A DNA stretch of 64,000 nt. Origin: Tenacibaculum dicentrarchi. Lineage in GTDB: Bacteria; Bacteroidota; Bacteroidia; Flavobacteriales; Flavobacteriaceae. Positions 27,654-36,096 of this stretch are shown in pieces. The notes under the pieces were generated by a model. The model was not told where the DNA came from. It did not search any database and saw only the letters and a program-made list of their open reading frames with translations. How positions within the stretch are numbered: position 1 is the first letter of the stretch; each line of letters begins with the position of its first letter. The stretch spans positions 601,501 through 665,500 of the forward strand of contig NZ_OZ038524.1 in the NCBI RefSeq assembly GCF_964036635.1, given 5' to 3'. Position numbers and translations under genes: made by a program.

Positions 27654-27680
27654 CAAAGGTACAAACTAACAAAGAACAAC
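27654..27680 (-). promoter_or_regulatory. Promoter of nth
   Basis: The - strand has TACCTTTG (27661-27654), a match to TAnnTTTG, with a TTG (27680-27678) 16 bases upstream. It would start transcription shortly before the ATG at 27628 and argues against the 27679 start. Confidence 0.55.
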
Positions 27681-27690
27681 TATAATTTAT

Positions 27691-27721
27691 TGTTAATTCA
27701 AAAGCAACGTTGTAACTTTGA
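27691..27721 (+). promoter_or_regulatory. Promoter of the peroxiredoxin gene
   Basis: TTG (27691-27693), 20 bases, TAACTTTG (27714-27721), then the ATG at 27752. It overlaps the divergent nth promoter region. Confidence 0.65.
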
Positions 27722-27751
27722 TATTATACGAACTATTTTAAACTACAAATT

Positions 27752-28207
27752 ATGACAACATTAAAAGTAGGAGATAAGGCACCTAGTTTCGAGTCTGTTG
27801 ATGAAAAAGGAAACATTGTAAAACTTTCTGATTATGAAGGGAAAAAGTTAGTGTTGTTTTTTTATCCGAAGGCAAGTACGCCTGGTTGTACAAATGAAGC
27901 TTGTGATTTAAGAGATAATTATCAGTCTTTTTTAGCAAAAGGATATGCTATTTTAGGTGCAAGTGCTGATTCTGCAAAGCGTCAACAAAATTGGATTAAT
28001 AAACATGATTTACCTTTTCCTTTATTAGTAGATGAAGAAAAAGAAGTGATTAATGCTTTTGGTATTTGGGGACCTAAAAAATTTATGGGACGTGAGTATG
28101 ATGGTATCCATAGAACAACTTTTGTTATTGATGAAAAAGGAATAATTATAGATGTTATTAGTAAAGTAAAAACAAAAGAACACGCAAGTCAAATTTTAGG
28201 AGAATAA
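27752..28207 (+). CDS. bcp: Thioredoxin-dependent peroxiredoxin, Bcp/PrxQ type
   Basis: The 151-residue length is normal. FFYPKASTPGCTNEACDLRD carries the peroxidatic Cys46 and resolving Cys51, five residues apart as in atypical 2-Cys Bcp enzymes. The Thr of STPGC and the FGIWGPKKFMGREYDGIHR segment are conserved. It reduces hydrogen peroxide and organic hydroperoxides in the cytoplasm using thioredoxin. It is divergent from nth, an arrangement seen in other Flavobacteriaceae and compatible with shared stress control (inference), and it is followed at once by a strong terminator. Confidence 0.94.
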   Translation: MTTLKVGDKAPSFESVDEKGNIVKLSDYEGKKLVLFFYPKASTPGCTNEACDLRDNYQSFLAKGYAILGASADSAKRQQNWINKHDLPFPLLVDEEKEVINAFGIWGPKKFMGREYDGIHRTTFVIDEKGIIIDVISKVKTKEHASQILGE

Positions 28208-28238
28208 AAAAACCGAGCTTTTAAGCTCGGTTTTTTAT
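28207..28238. terminator. Bidirectional terminator
   Basis: AAAAAACCGAGCTT (28207-28220) pairs with AAGCTCGGTTTTTT (28223-28236). It serves the convergent bcp and esterase genes. Confidence 0.9.
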
Positions 28239-28241
28239 TTT

Positions 28242-28880
28242 TTATAAACGGTTTTCTATCCATTTTTGAAAACTGTAAAAATTTTGAGGAGCAACACCGT
28301 GTCCTACTGGGTATTCTGAATAATCATTTTTTAAATTATTAGCGTTTAAAAATACAGGTGCTTTTCTTGCCCAATCAACAGGAATTACTTGGTCAACAGT
28401 TCCGTGAGAAATATAATAATCAGTTGTGATTTTAGTATTTTCTTGCTGATTTTTGATTAATTTTTCATCAATATAACCGCTCAAGGCAATAACGTGTTGC
28501 ACTTTATTCGGATAATTAAAGCTCAAGGCATAGCTTAAAATAGCACCTTGACTAAAACCTAAAATAAAAGTTTTATCAGGATTTGTGTTATATTTCGATT
28601 TAATTTCATCAATAAAATTAGCAATTTTAGTTACAGATGTTGCTGCTTGTTCTAAATCTGAAAACTTACCTTTAACGGCATCAAAATTAATTGCATACCA
28701 AGCAAAAGCACTACCACCCATAGTGTAAGGAGCTTGTGCGCTAATAATTAGTATATTTTCAGGTAATTCTTGTGCAAATGAAAATAAATCTTCTTCATTA
28801 CTACCATATCCGTGTAATAAAATTAATAATGGCGGATTAGTAGTTGCCTGTTTAGGCTCTCTTACAATATAATTTAACAT
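28242..28880 (-). CDS. Alpha/beta hydrolase, phospholipase/carboxylesterase family
   Basis: The 212-residue single-domain hydrolase has an oxyanion-hole region LLILLHGYGSNEEDLF, nucleophile elbow GFSQG, Asp in HGTVDQVIPV and His in PVGHGVAP, a complete Ser-Asp-His triad. This is the YpfH/carboxylesterase subgroup acting on short acyl esters; the substrate is unknown. There is no signal peptide, so it is cytoplasmic. It is the last gene of the BatA-PyrC-like-DUF4870 strand series, but a 17-bp hairpin separates it from DUF4870, so it may be partly independent. Confidence 0.88.
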   Translation of the reverse strand: MLNYIVREPKQATTNPPLLILLHGYGSNEEDLFSFAQELPENILIISAQAPYTMGGSAFAWYAINFDAVKGKFSDLEQAATSVTKIANFIDEIKSKYNTNPDKTFILGFSQGAILSYALSFNYPNKVQHVIALSGYIDEKLIKNQQENTKITTDYYISHGTVDQVIPVDWARKAPVFLNANNLKNDYSEYPVGHGVAPQNFYSFQKWIENRL

Positions 28881-28901
28881 CTAAATAAATGTGTTTTAAT
28901 A

Positions 28902-28940
28902 AACAAACATGTAAATAAATTAATTATTTACATGTTTGTT
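28902..28940 (-). terminator. 17-bp perfect hairpin between DUF4870 and the esterase
   Basis: AACAAACATGTAAATAA (28902-28918) pairs perfectly with 28924-28940 over a 5-base loop. On the - strand it follows the DUF4870 stop and is trailed by TTTATT. It is probably a terminator or mRNA 3'-end stabiliser. Confidence 0.65.
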
Positions 28941-28952
28941 ATATATTTATGT

Positions 28953-29279
28953 TTAAATATTCTTAAACCAGTCTTGAAATTGATCTCCTAAAAGAGGGAT
29001 TTTTTCTTCTTCTCCTTTTAATGCTCCGATAAGTCCAATTATCCAAAAGATAAATAAAATTATATTAATAATTATTGCAATAAAAAAACTTATATAAGTC
29101 ATAACAACCCAACCACTCAAAATATACAAAGCATTTAAGCCAAGCGTTTGTCTGATATGAAAACTTGTAAAAGGATTCTTTTTATCTTTATTTAATATTA
29201 ACGCTATAATTGTTCCTATAATAGTAAAATAACTAATTATAGCATTTGTTTTTCCTTCATTTACAGTGTAGTTTTCCAT
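28953..29279 (-). CDS. DUF4870 (Tic20-like) small membrane protein
   Basis: The 108-residue protein has three hydrophobic segments and the family pattern AIISYFTIIGTIIAL, FTSFHIRQTLGLNAL and a C-terminal FWIIGLIGALKGEEEKIPLLG. The family has no defined activity. It starts 2 bases after the stop of the dihydroorotase-like gene, so it is cotranscribed and probably translationally coupled. Confidence 0.88.
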   Translation of the reverse strand: MENYTVNEGKTNAIISYFTIIGTIIALILNKDKKNPFTSFHIRQTLGLNALYILSGWVVMTYISFFIAIIINIILFIFWIIGLIGALKGEEEKIPLLGDQFQDWFKNI

Positions 29280-29281
29280 AG

Positions 29282-30541
29282 TTATATATTTAAAATTAAT
29301 TGTTTATTATTGTAAATACCATAGACTTTTCCTTTGATTTCTTTTTCTAAGAAAATACTATTTTTTGAAGTTGATAAAATATCTTTTTCAGTAAAAACAG
29401 ATGTTCCTTCAGGGTTAAAAATAGATAAATTAGCAATTTCATTTTCTTTGATACTTGTTTTTTGAAGTCCAAAACGTTCTTTCGGATTATCAGATAAACA
29501 AGTTACAATAGTTTCTAAATCTAATACTGAGTTTAAAACTCCAAAAGCAGTTTCTAAACCAATAGTTCCATCTTTTGCTGTAGAAAATTCTACTTTTTTA
29601 TGTTCAATATCAATCGGATTATGGTCTGATGTAATTATATCAATAGTTCCATTTTTAACACCTTCTAATAATGCGTTAATATCATCCGAAGTTCTTAAAG
29701 GTGGATTTACTTTTTTATTTCCATCAAATTGATGCAATTCATCATCTGTTAAAAATAAATTATGAACTGCTACACTACAAGTAACATTTAAGCCTTTTTC
29801 TTTAGCTTCTTTAATTAATTGTACTGATTTTTTAGTTGAAATGGTTGGAATATGTAATTTTCCGCCTGTATATTCTAATAAAAATAAATCACGAGAAATT
29901 TGTAATTCTTCCGCTAAAGCAGGAATTCCTTTTAAACCTAAAAGTGTGCTGTTTTTACCTTCGTGTGCTACACCTTCTCCTGCAATTGCCTTATTTTTAG
30001 GGAAACTAAGTGCTAATCCGTTAAAGTTTTGTGTATAAAGTAATGCTATTTTTAATAAATTATCATTCACTATTGGTTTTTTATAATCACCAAAAGCAAT
30101 TGCACCAGATTGTTGCATGTCGTATAATTCCGCCATTTCAACACCTTTACTTTGTTGAGTTAATGTACCAATAGGATGTAGGTTTGTGGCAAATCCGTTG
30201 GCTCTATAAATTAGAAATTCAACAGCTGCTTTGTTATCAATAACAGGATTTGTATTTGGGTTTACGGCAATATCTGTAAATCCGCTTTTACCAGCTACTT
30301 GTAAACCATTTTTAATAGTTTCACGTTCTTCATATCCAGGTTCACCTAAAGAAACACTGGTGTCAAACCAACCTGTAGAAACATGTAAATTATCAAGTTT
30401 TATAATTTGATATTCTTCTTTATCGGTAATATTACTATCAATTTTAGTAATAATTCCATCAGTAATTAAAATATCTTTAGTTTGTTGGTGGTAAGGGCTA
30501 TGCGCATCAATAATAGTTGCCGATTTTAATAGCGTTGTCAT
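29282..30541 (-). CDS. Dihydroorotase-like protein lacking metal-binding histidines
   Basis: The 419-residue protein has the amidohydrolase layout of class I dihydroorotase, including IIDAHSP, GFTDIAVNPNTNPV and ITSDHNPID. Where the active enzyme has Asp-x-His-x-His-x-Arg-x-Pro-Gly, residues 60-69 read DTSVSLGEPG: both metal-binding His are Ser and the substrate-binding Arg is Gly. The Asp of the SDHNP segment is kept. It is therefore probably not a dihydroorotase, and may instead be a structural partner of aspartate transcarbamoylase, as with the inactive PyrC' of Pseudomonas (analogy only). Its start overlaps the stop of the BatA-like gene (ATGA), so the two are coupled. pyrB is not in the window. 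Confidence 0.85.
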   Translation of the reverse strand: MTTLLKSATIIDAHSPYHQQTKDILITDGIITKIDSNITDKEEYQIIKLDNLHVSTGWFDTSVSLGEPGYEERETIKNGLQVAGKSGFTDIAVNPNTNPVIDNKAAVEFLIYRANGFATNLHPIGTLTQQSKGVEMAELYDMQQSGAIAFGDYKKPIVNDNLLKIALLYTQNFNGLALSFPKNKAIAGEGVAHEGKNSTLLGLKGIPALAEELQISRDLFLLEYTGGKLHIPTISTKKSVQLIKEAKEKGLNVTCSVAVHNLFLTDDELHQFDGNKKVNPPLRTSDDINALLEGVKNGTIDIITSDHNPIDIEHKKVEFSTAKDGTIGLETAFGVLNSVLDLETIVTCLSDNPKERFGLQKTSIKENEIANLSIFNPEGTSVFTEKDILSTSKNSIFLEKEIKGKVYGIYNNKQLILNI

Positions 30542-32481
30542 GGTTTAAAGAATTTTAAGATCAAAATTTCAATAAACAAAGATACAATTGCTACAACTAA
30601 AAACCATTTCCAAAGCCATTGAATTTTGTATTCGTTGTTACTATTTATTAACGTTTGCTTTACTGAGGTAGAAATTTTTTGATTTTCAGTAGTTGTGAAA
30701 TCTAAAAAGTTTAACAAACTTTCTTTCTTCGGATAATTAAAAGCAATGTTTTTTAAAACAGATTCTTGTTGTTTTATTTGATAAAATCCAGCTATTAATG
30801 GCTGATTATTTGTCGTGATTTTTATACTATTTTGAAGCGTTTGTTGTAGTGGAATAAACGAAGTTTTATTGTTCGAAATAGATACTATTTCATTTTTAGA
30901 AATAAATTCATCAATAGCAATATTATTTTGTTTATCAGTAGTATAATATTCTTTAGATAGTTGTAAACTTTGTTTTCCGATTGTATAAAAAACAGGAACA
31001 ATTAAAGGCGAATTTATAAAATTACTATCTTCTTTATTTAGCGGAGATGCTAAAAAATATACTTTTGAATTCACCTTGTTTATTTGTTGTATAAATGGTT
31101 TTTTGTTTTCAAAAGAAACAATAGTATTGGTATTTTTAAAAGTAGTATTATAAGCTGTTTTTACAAAAGGATATTGAAAATTACGCACTTTTTTCTCAAA
31201 TACATTTTTAAATAATGGATGTTTGTAATTAATATCTGTAATTTTTAAGCTATCATTTTTTTGATTGTCATTTAATGGCTTGATATTTCCTATTTCAAGT
31301 CGATTTAATAAACTATTATAAGACAGAATTTTTGCGTTTTTAGATGGAATAATAACTAAATTCCCTCCTTTATTTGAATAGTCAACTAAGTTTTTAATAA
31401 GTGTTTCTGATAAATTATCAATTTCATTTAAAACAATAAGATGTTGTTTCGGAATTAAATTATAATTTAAATTTTGTGTATTTAAAGCTTTAAAATCAAA
31501 TTCATCATCACTATAAATTCGTTTTAAAAAGTTAGCATTTTTACCAATAGATAAAATTTTAATTTTAGAATTGGTATTAATTGCGAAATAAAACGAATTA
31601 TCAAAAGAGTAGGTATCTTTAAAATTTAATTCAATTTTACCTAAAAAATCGGAAGTATTAACAATAGAAAAAGCAACTTTTTTAGTTTCATTTTCTTTAA
31701 TAGAAAACAGCTGTTTATTTATTAATTTTTTGTTGTTATAAATAGCAATAGGAACTTCTTTTTTTGAATTTCCTTGATTTTTAACAACAATTTGTACCTC
31801 TAAATTTTTCGATATAGTTGTGTTTACAAAAACACTATCAATAGATAAATTATTTTTTTCTTGCGGATTTAATTTTACGAAAGAAGTATTTTTAGGTAAC
31901 TGATTAAGTGCTGTATTTTTTACATTCTGAAAATCAGAAATAATAATATTTTTAGTGTTTTTATTTTTTAGTTGTTCACTCGAAATTTTTAATAATACAG
32001 TTTCTAAAGCTATTTTTTTGGCGGTATTTTTAACTTCTAATAAAATATTTTTTAATTCCGTAGCTGTTTTATTTTGCTGATAAGCATCATTTGTAAGTAA
32101 AGAATATATCGCTTTTTCTGAAGTATTTTCAATAATTTCTTGAGCTGAAATTTGTAATAAATCACCTTTTTCACCTGCTGTATTTGTACTTAATGAATTA
32201 TCTAAATAAATAAAAAAATGTTGTTGTTCATCACTTTTATGATTGCTAAAATAAGGTTGTGCAAAAGCTAAAATTAAAGCAGTAAATAATAGTAAACGAG
32301 TAGCTAAAATCAGCCATTTTTTTATGCGTGAACTTTTTCGGGTTTGTGTTACTAATTTTTTTAAAATAGCAACATTGGTAAACGTAACTTTTTCAAAACG
32401 TTGTAATTGAAATAAGTGAATTAATATCGGAATCAGTAAAAAAAATAAGAAGTATAAAGTTTCAGGATGTTTAAATTGCAT
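30538..32481 (-). CDS. BatA-domain membrane protein with VWA-like region
   Basis: The 647-residue protein opens with MQFKHPETLYFLFFLLIPIL, the aerotolerance-regulator N-terminal (BatA) domain. Two membrane segments follow at about 8-25 and 58-77, then a VWA-like region with the metal-site pattern LDNSLSTN. A long extracytoplasmic beta-rich middle is followed by a C-terminal membrane helix (WLWKWFLVVAIVSLFIEIL). Similar proteins occur as single genes in most Bacteroidota. The Bat name comes from Bacteroides aerotolerance, which is not proved for this type. It heads the operon with the dihydroorotase-like gene and overlaps it by four bases. Confidence 0.85.
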   Translation of the reverse strand: MQFKHPETLYFLFFLLIPILIHLFQLQRFEKVTFTNVAILKKLVTQTRKSSRIKKWLILATRLLLFTALILAFAQPYFSNHKSDEQQHFFIYLDNSLSTNTAGEKGDLLQISAQEIIENTSEKAIYSLLTNDAYQQNKTATELKNILLEVKNTAKKIALETVLLKISSEQLKNKNTKNIIISDFQNVKNTALNQLPKNTSFVKLNPQEKNNLSIDSVFVNTTISKNLEVQIVVKNQGNSKKEVPIAIYNNKKLINKQLFSIKENETKKVAFSIVNTSDFLGKIELNFKDTYSFDNSFYFAINTNSKIKILSIGKNANFLKRIYSDDEFDFKALNTQNLNYNLIPKQHLIVLNEIDNLSETLIKNLVDYSNKGGNLVIIPSKNAKILSYNSLLNRLEIGNIKPLNDNQKNDSLKITDINYKHPLFKNVFEKKVRNFQYPFVKTAYNTTFKNTNTIVSFENKKPFIQQINKVNSKVYFLASPLNKEDSNFINSPLIVPVFYTIGKQSLQLSKEYYTTDKQNNIAIDEFISKNEIVSISNNKTSFIPLQQTLQNSIKITTNNQPLIAGFYQIKQQESVLKNIAFNYPKKESLLNFLDFTTTENQKISTSVKQTLINSNNEYKIQWLWKWFLVVAIVSLFIEILILKFFKP

Positions 32482-32830
32482 ATTTTTTTACTGTTAAGTG
32501 TATTTTTTTAATGAATATTTTTTATTAAAAACAATAAGATTAATTTGAAGCAATTTCCCGCTTTCCGCACTCGCTCTTTTTTTGAAGAAAAATCAAAAAA
32601 AGGAGCTCAAACAGATGCTTCAATCGGGGCTAGGCATTTTTACAAATAATTAAATTACAGTATAAGAATCTAAATTCATTGTAAAAATAACAAAATCTCT
32701 GATTTAAAAAATAATGTCGTTAAAAATCTGTTAGATTATTGTTTTGTTTTCGACTTAGCATCAAATTTTAGTATTTTTGAACCATGATTATAAATGATAA
32801 TGATTGTAAACTTCAAGAAAAAATAAGTAA
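32482..32830. other. Non-coding divergent region between the BatA-like gene and bshC
   Basis: This 349-base stretch holds no gene. It contains dispersed element copy 1 (32542-32643) and, at 32772-32779, TATTTTTG, a TAnnTTTG match that is the likely -7 element for bshC. No convincing -33 TTG was found at normal spacing. Confidence 0.6.
32542..32643 (+). repeat. Dispersed structured non-coding element, copy 1
   Basis: The element runs from AATTTGAAGCAATTTCCCGC through CTTTCCGCACTCGCT, a T-run/A-run hairpin, GAGCTCAAACA and GCTTCAATCGGGGCTAGGC to ATTTTTAC. The outer arms TTGAAGCA and TGCTTCAA pair, and the inner arms TTTTTTTGA and TCAAAAAAA pair. The same blocks in the same order occur at 48700-48806 on the other strand. 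It lies in an intergenic region between divergent genes and does not encode a protein I can support. Confidence 0.85.
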
Positions 32831-34423
32831 ATGAAAGTAACACATATTCCTTTTAAAAAGACTGGTTTTTTCTCTAAAACAATGTTAGATTACTTAGAGC
32901 AATCTTCAGAAATAAAACCTTTTTATGCTAATTTTTCATCTTCAGAAGGATTTAAAAATCAAATAAAAACTAAAAAAGCTAGTTTTTCAATAAAACAAAG
33001 AAAAACGCTTGTTAAAGTTTTAGAAAAACAATATTTAAAAGTAACAACAACACCAAGTACAGTTCAAAATATTGCTAGTTTATCTTTAGAAAATACCTTT
33101 ACAATAACCACAGGACATCAGTTAAATTTACTTACAGGACCGTTATATTTTTTATATAAAATAATTTCTGTTATTAATTTATGTGAAGATTTAAAGGCTA
33201 AAAATCCGAAAGAAAATTTTGTTCCTATTTATTGGATGGCAACAGAAGACCATGATTTTGATGAAATTAATTACTTCAATTTTAAACGTAAAAAAGTACA
33301 ATGGAATTCTACGCAAACAGGTGGAGTAGGACGTTTTTCAACCGAAGGATTAGCAGATGTTTTAGAGGTTTTATCGAATCATTTAGGAACATCAAAAAAT
33401 GCAGAATATCTAAAGAAATTATTTGAAGAAGCATATATAAAGTGTGCTAACTTAGCCGATGCAACTCGTTATATTGCCAATGAATTATTTGGTGAATATG
33501 GTTTGGTAATTATTGATGCAGATGAACGAGAATTAAAACGTGCGTTTATTCCGTTTATAGAAACAGAATTAAAAAATCAAACATCGTATAAAAAAGTTAC
33601 AGAAACGATTAAATCTTTAGGTGAAAATTATAAAATTCAAGTAAATCCGAGAGAAATTAATTTGTTTTATTTAACAGATAAAATTCGAGAGCGTATTGTT
33701 TTTGAAAATGATATTTATAAGGTAAATAACACAAATATTTCTTGGAATTTAGATGAATTATTAAAAGAAGTTCATGAATTCCCAGAACGATTTTCGCCAA
33801 ATGTAATTATGCGTCCGTTGTATCAAGAAGTAATTTTGCCGAATCTTTGCTATGTTGGTGGAGGTGGAGAATTAGCGTATTGGTTACAGTTAAAAAGTTA
33901 TTTTGAAGTAGTTGAAGTGCCTTTTCCGATTTTGTTATTACGAAATTCGGCACAAATAATTTCTGAAAAACAAGCTGGTAAATTAGATAAATTATCAATT
34001 TCATTAGAAGAGATTTTTTTGAAACAAAATATCTTACTTAAAAATAAAATATTAGAAGTATCCGAAGAAAAAATAGATTTCACTACTCAAAAAGAGTTTT
34101 TAAAAGAACAATTTGTTAGTTTAAAATCCTTTGCCGAAAAAACAGATATATCATTTGTAGGAGCTGTAAATGCACAAGAAAAAAAACAATTAAAAGGATT
34201 AGATAATTTAGAAAAACGTTGGTTACGAGCAGAAAAACGGAATCATAAAAACTTGGTAGATAGAATTATATTATTACAAAATGAAATACTACCAAATGGA
34301 AGTTTAGAAGAGCGTCAGCGTAATTTTTCTGAATATTATTTATCCTATGGAAATACTTTAATAAAAGAGTTAAAAAAAGGCTTAAAACCTTTACAATTAG
34401 AATTTACAGTACTGATATTTTAA
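32831..34423 (+). CDS. bshC: Putative cysteine ligase BshC (bacillithiol synthesis)
   Basis: The 530-residue protein is typical in length for BshC. Family segments include MKVTHIPFKKTGFFSKTMLDY, TTGHQLNLLTGPLYFLYK, FVPIYWMATEDHDFDEI, FSPNVIMRPLYQE and LPNLCYVGGGGELAYW, and it ends with the long coiled-coil region of the family. BshC adds cysteine to glucosaminyl-malate in the last step of bacillithiol synthesis, so this organism probably uses bacillithiol as its low-molecular-weight thiol. bshA and bshB are not in the window. Its stop is directly followed by the start of rlmF. Confidence 0.95.
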   Translation: MKVTHIPFKKTGFFSKTMLDYLEQSSEIKPFYANFSSSEGFKNQIKTKKASFSIKQRKTLVKVLEKQYLKVTTTPSTVQNIASLSLENTFTITTGHQLNLLTGPLYFLYKIISVINLCEDLKAKNPKENFVPIYWMATEDHDFDEINYFNFKRKKVQWNSTQTGGVGRFSTEGLADVLEVLSNHLGTSKNAEYLKKLFEEAYIKCANLADATRYIANELFGEYGLVIIDADERELKRAFIPFIETELKNQTSYKKVTETIKSLGENYKIQVNPREINLFYLTDKIRERIVFENDIYKVNNTNISWNLDELLKEVHEFPERFSPNVIMRPLYQEVILPNLCYVGGGGELAYWLQLKSYFEVVEVPFPILLLRNSAQIISEKQAGKLDKLSISLEEIFLKQNILLKNKILEVSEEKIDFTTQKEFLKEQFVSLKSFAEKTDISFVGAVNAQEKKQLKGLDNLEKRWLRAEKRNHKNLVDRIILLQNEILPNGSLEERQRNFSEYYLSYGNTLIKELKKGLKPLQLEFTVLIF

Positions 34424-35278
34424 ATGGAAAATAAAAAAGGATTACACGAAAATAACAAGCACAAAAACGGATACGATTTTAAATTTTTAAAAGAAAAGTA
34501 TCCTCAAATATCAGCCTTTGTTATTGAAAAATTTGATAAAGAAACTATTGATTTTTCAGACCCTGTTGCTGTTAAAGAATTTAATAAAGCATTGTTATTT
34601 GCTTATTATAATATTAAAGATTGGAATTTTCCTGATGAAAATTTATGTCCTCCAATTCCGGGTAGAGTAGATTATATTCATCATTTAGCCGATTTAATTG
34701 CTGATGAAAAAGAAGTAAATGTGTTAGATATTGGTACAGGTGCAAGTTGTGTGTATCCATTATTAGGAGCATCGGTTTATAACTGGAATTTTGTAGCAAC
34801 TGATATAGATTTAGATTCATTAGATTATTCACAAGATATTATTGATGATAATAATTTAGGTGCTAAAATTAAATTACGCCAACAATTTGATGAGTTAAAT
34901 GTTTTAAAAGGAATAACAGAAGAAAATGATGCTTTTACTTTAACAATGTGTAACCCTCCGTTTTATAAATCGGAAGAAGAAGCAAGAGGTGCAAATAGAA
35001 GAAAATCGAGAAATTTAGGAAATAATACAGTTCGTAATTTTGCAGGAAACTCAAATGAATTATGGTATTTAGGAGGTGAAAAAGCTTTTTTACATACCTA
35101 TTTATACGAAAGTTCATTACAACCAGAATTGAGTAAATGGTTTACTAGTTTAGTATCAAAAAAAGAGAATGTAAAAAGTTTGCAAGATTCTGCTAAAAAA
35201 CTAAAAGTAAAAGAATTTAAAGTAATACCGATGAGTCAAGGAAATAAAGTCACACGTATTGTTTGTTGGCGATTTTAA
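34424..35278 (+). CDS. rlmF: 23S rRNA (adenine-1618-N6)-methyltransferase
   Basis: The 284-residue protein has the SAM-binding motif LDIGTGASCVYPLLGA, VATDIDLDSLDYS, and the N6-adenine catalytic motif NPPFYKSEEEA. GRVDYIHHLADL and GGEKAF are also family-specific. It methylates A1618 (E. coli numbering) of 23S rRNA. It begins immediately after bshC with no gap and is followed by a 17-bp hairpin terminator. Confidence 0.94.
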   Translation: MENKKGLHENNKHKNGYDFKFLKEKYPQISAFVIEKFDKETIDFSDPVAVKEFNKALLFAYYNIKDWNFPDENLCPPIPGRVDYIHHLADLIADEKEVNVLDIGTGASCVYPLLGASVYNWNFVATDIDLDSLDYSQDIIDDNNLGAKIKLRQQFDELNVLKGITEENDAFTLTMCNPPFYKSEEEARGANRRKSRNLGNNTVRNFAGNSNELWYLGGEKAFLHTYLYESSLQPELSKWFTSLVSKKENVKSLQDSAKKLKVKEFKVIPMSQGNKVTRIVCWRF

Positions 35279-35297
35279 TAAAAAATAAATAAAACTA

Positions 35298-35336
35298 AAA
35301 ATCTCAGATAAATTAATTTATCTGAGATTTTTTTTT
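35298..35336 (+). terminator. Terminator of the bshC-rlmF unit
   Basis: AAAATCTCAGATAAATT (35298-35314) is the exact inverted repeat of 35315-35331, with a following T-run to 35336. Confidence 0.88.
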
Positions 35337-35341
35337 GATAA

Positions 35342-35427
35342 CGTCATGCTGAATTTATTTCAGCATCGCATCAATAGGAGAACTACGGCAAATCAGGATG
35401 CGAACCTGAAATAAATTCAGGTTGACG
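35342..35427. repeat. MITE-like double-hairpin element
   Basis: The left arm (35342-35372) and right arm (35397-35427) are 31-base inverted repeats that differ at only two dinucleotides. Each arm is also its own hairpin: TGCTGAA...TTCAGCA on the left, ACCTGAA...TTCAGGT on the right. The two arm differences are paired within each local hairpin, so both folds are kept. A 24-base centre separates the arms. There is no coding frame, and it lies between convergent genes. Elements with such GCTGAA/TTCAGC arms are dispersed in other Flavobacteriia genomes as I recall. Confidence 0.75.
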
Positions 35428-35484
35428 GATTCGAATTTTTATTTTTCTGTGATAAATTTTTTCAGATGAAATTTAAACAGTCTC

Positions 35485-36096
35485 TTAAATTTTAATATTT
35501 TCTAAAAAAGTACTTGTATTTGGGCCTTCCATAAAAAGTAAATCTAAGATAGATAAATTAGGAATAAATCCGTGTTTATCATCAAACATTTGAATATAAG
35601 TATCCATTTCAATTGTAACACCTTTTTTAGCAATTGCCAAATTTCGATAGTCAGGTATATTTGGAGTTACTTCGTAAACTTCGGTTTTTGTAAACGATTC
35701 CGTAATCTGTAAAGCATCAGTAATAAATAAATGCGTATCAATATTTACATCTTGTAAATACGTATATTTTTTATGAAATATTTTAGCAATATCATCTTCA
35801 AAAAACTCAAAAAATGGCGATGATTTATAAGCAGATTGTAATGATTTAAAATGTTGTTGTTGCCATTGAATTTCATTATCAACCAAAGTATCTTTACTTT
35901 TTTTTCTATTTTCTGTAATTAAATGTTTTACAGGAATATTTAAAGATAATTTTCCGTTCGCACCATAAATATAACATCGGTTTCGGTAGGTTTGTTTTTG
36001 ATAATTATCATCAAATTCAAAAACTACCGAATCGGCGTTATAAATTTTTGCGTATTGCGAAATAGGTGCAAAATATGTGGGTATAAAAAGTGACAT
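35485..36096 (-). CDS. WbqC family protein
   Basis: The 203-residue protein carries WbqC motifs: FIPTYFAPISQYAKIYNAD, YRNRCYIYGANGKLSLNIPV and a C-terminal HGFIPNLSILDLLFMEGPNT. WbqC proteins occur in O-antigen loci and in Bacteroidota beside lepB; the reaction is not established. Its start overlaps the lepB stop by one base (TAATG), so it is translated from the lepB mRNA. Confidence 0.9.
   Translation of the reverse strand: MSLFIPTYFAPISQYAKIYNADSVVFEFDDNYQKQTYRNRCYIYGANGKLSLNIPVKHLITENRKKSKDTLVDNEIQWQQQHFKSLQSAYKSSPFFEFFEDDIAKIFHKKYTYLQDVNIDTHLFITDALQITESFTKTEVYEVTPNIPDYRNLAIAKKGVTIEMDTYIQMFDDKHGFIPNLSILDLLFMEGPNTSTFLENIKI

Noticed and set aside
26975..27679. Long form of nth starting at 27679
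   Set aside because: Promoter elements TACCTTTG and TTG lie inside the extension. MTKENKVQ at 27628 is preferred.
32542..32643. Integron attC site
   Set aside because: The element has paired arms, but the R-box core motifs (RYYYAAC/GTTRRRY) and an integron integrase are absent.
35342..35427. Ordinary terminator of rlmF
   Set aside because: A full terminator with T-run (35298-35336) already precedes it. This element lacks T-runs and has a 24-base centre.
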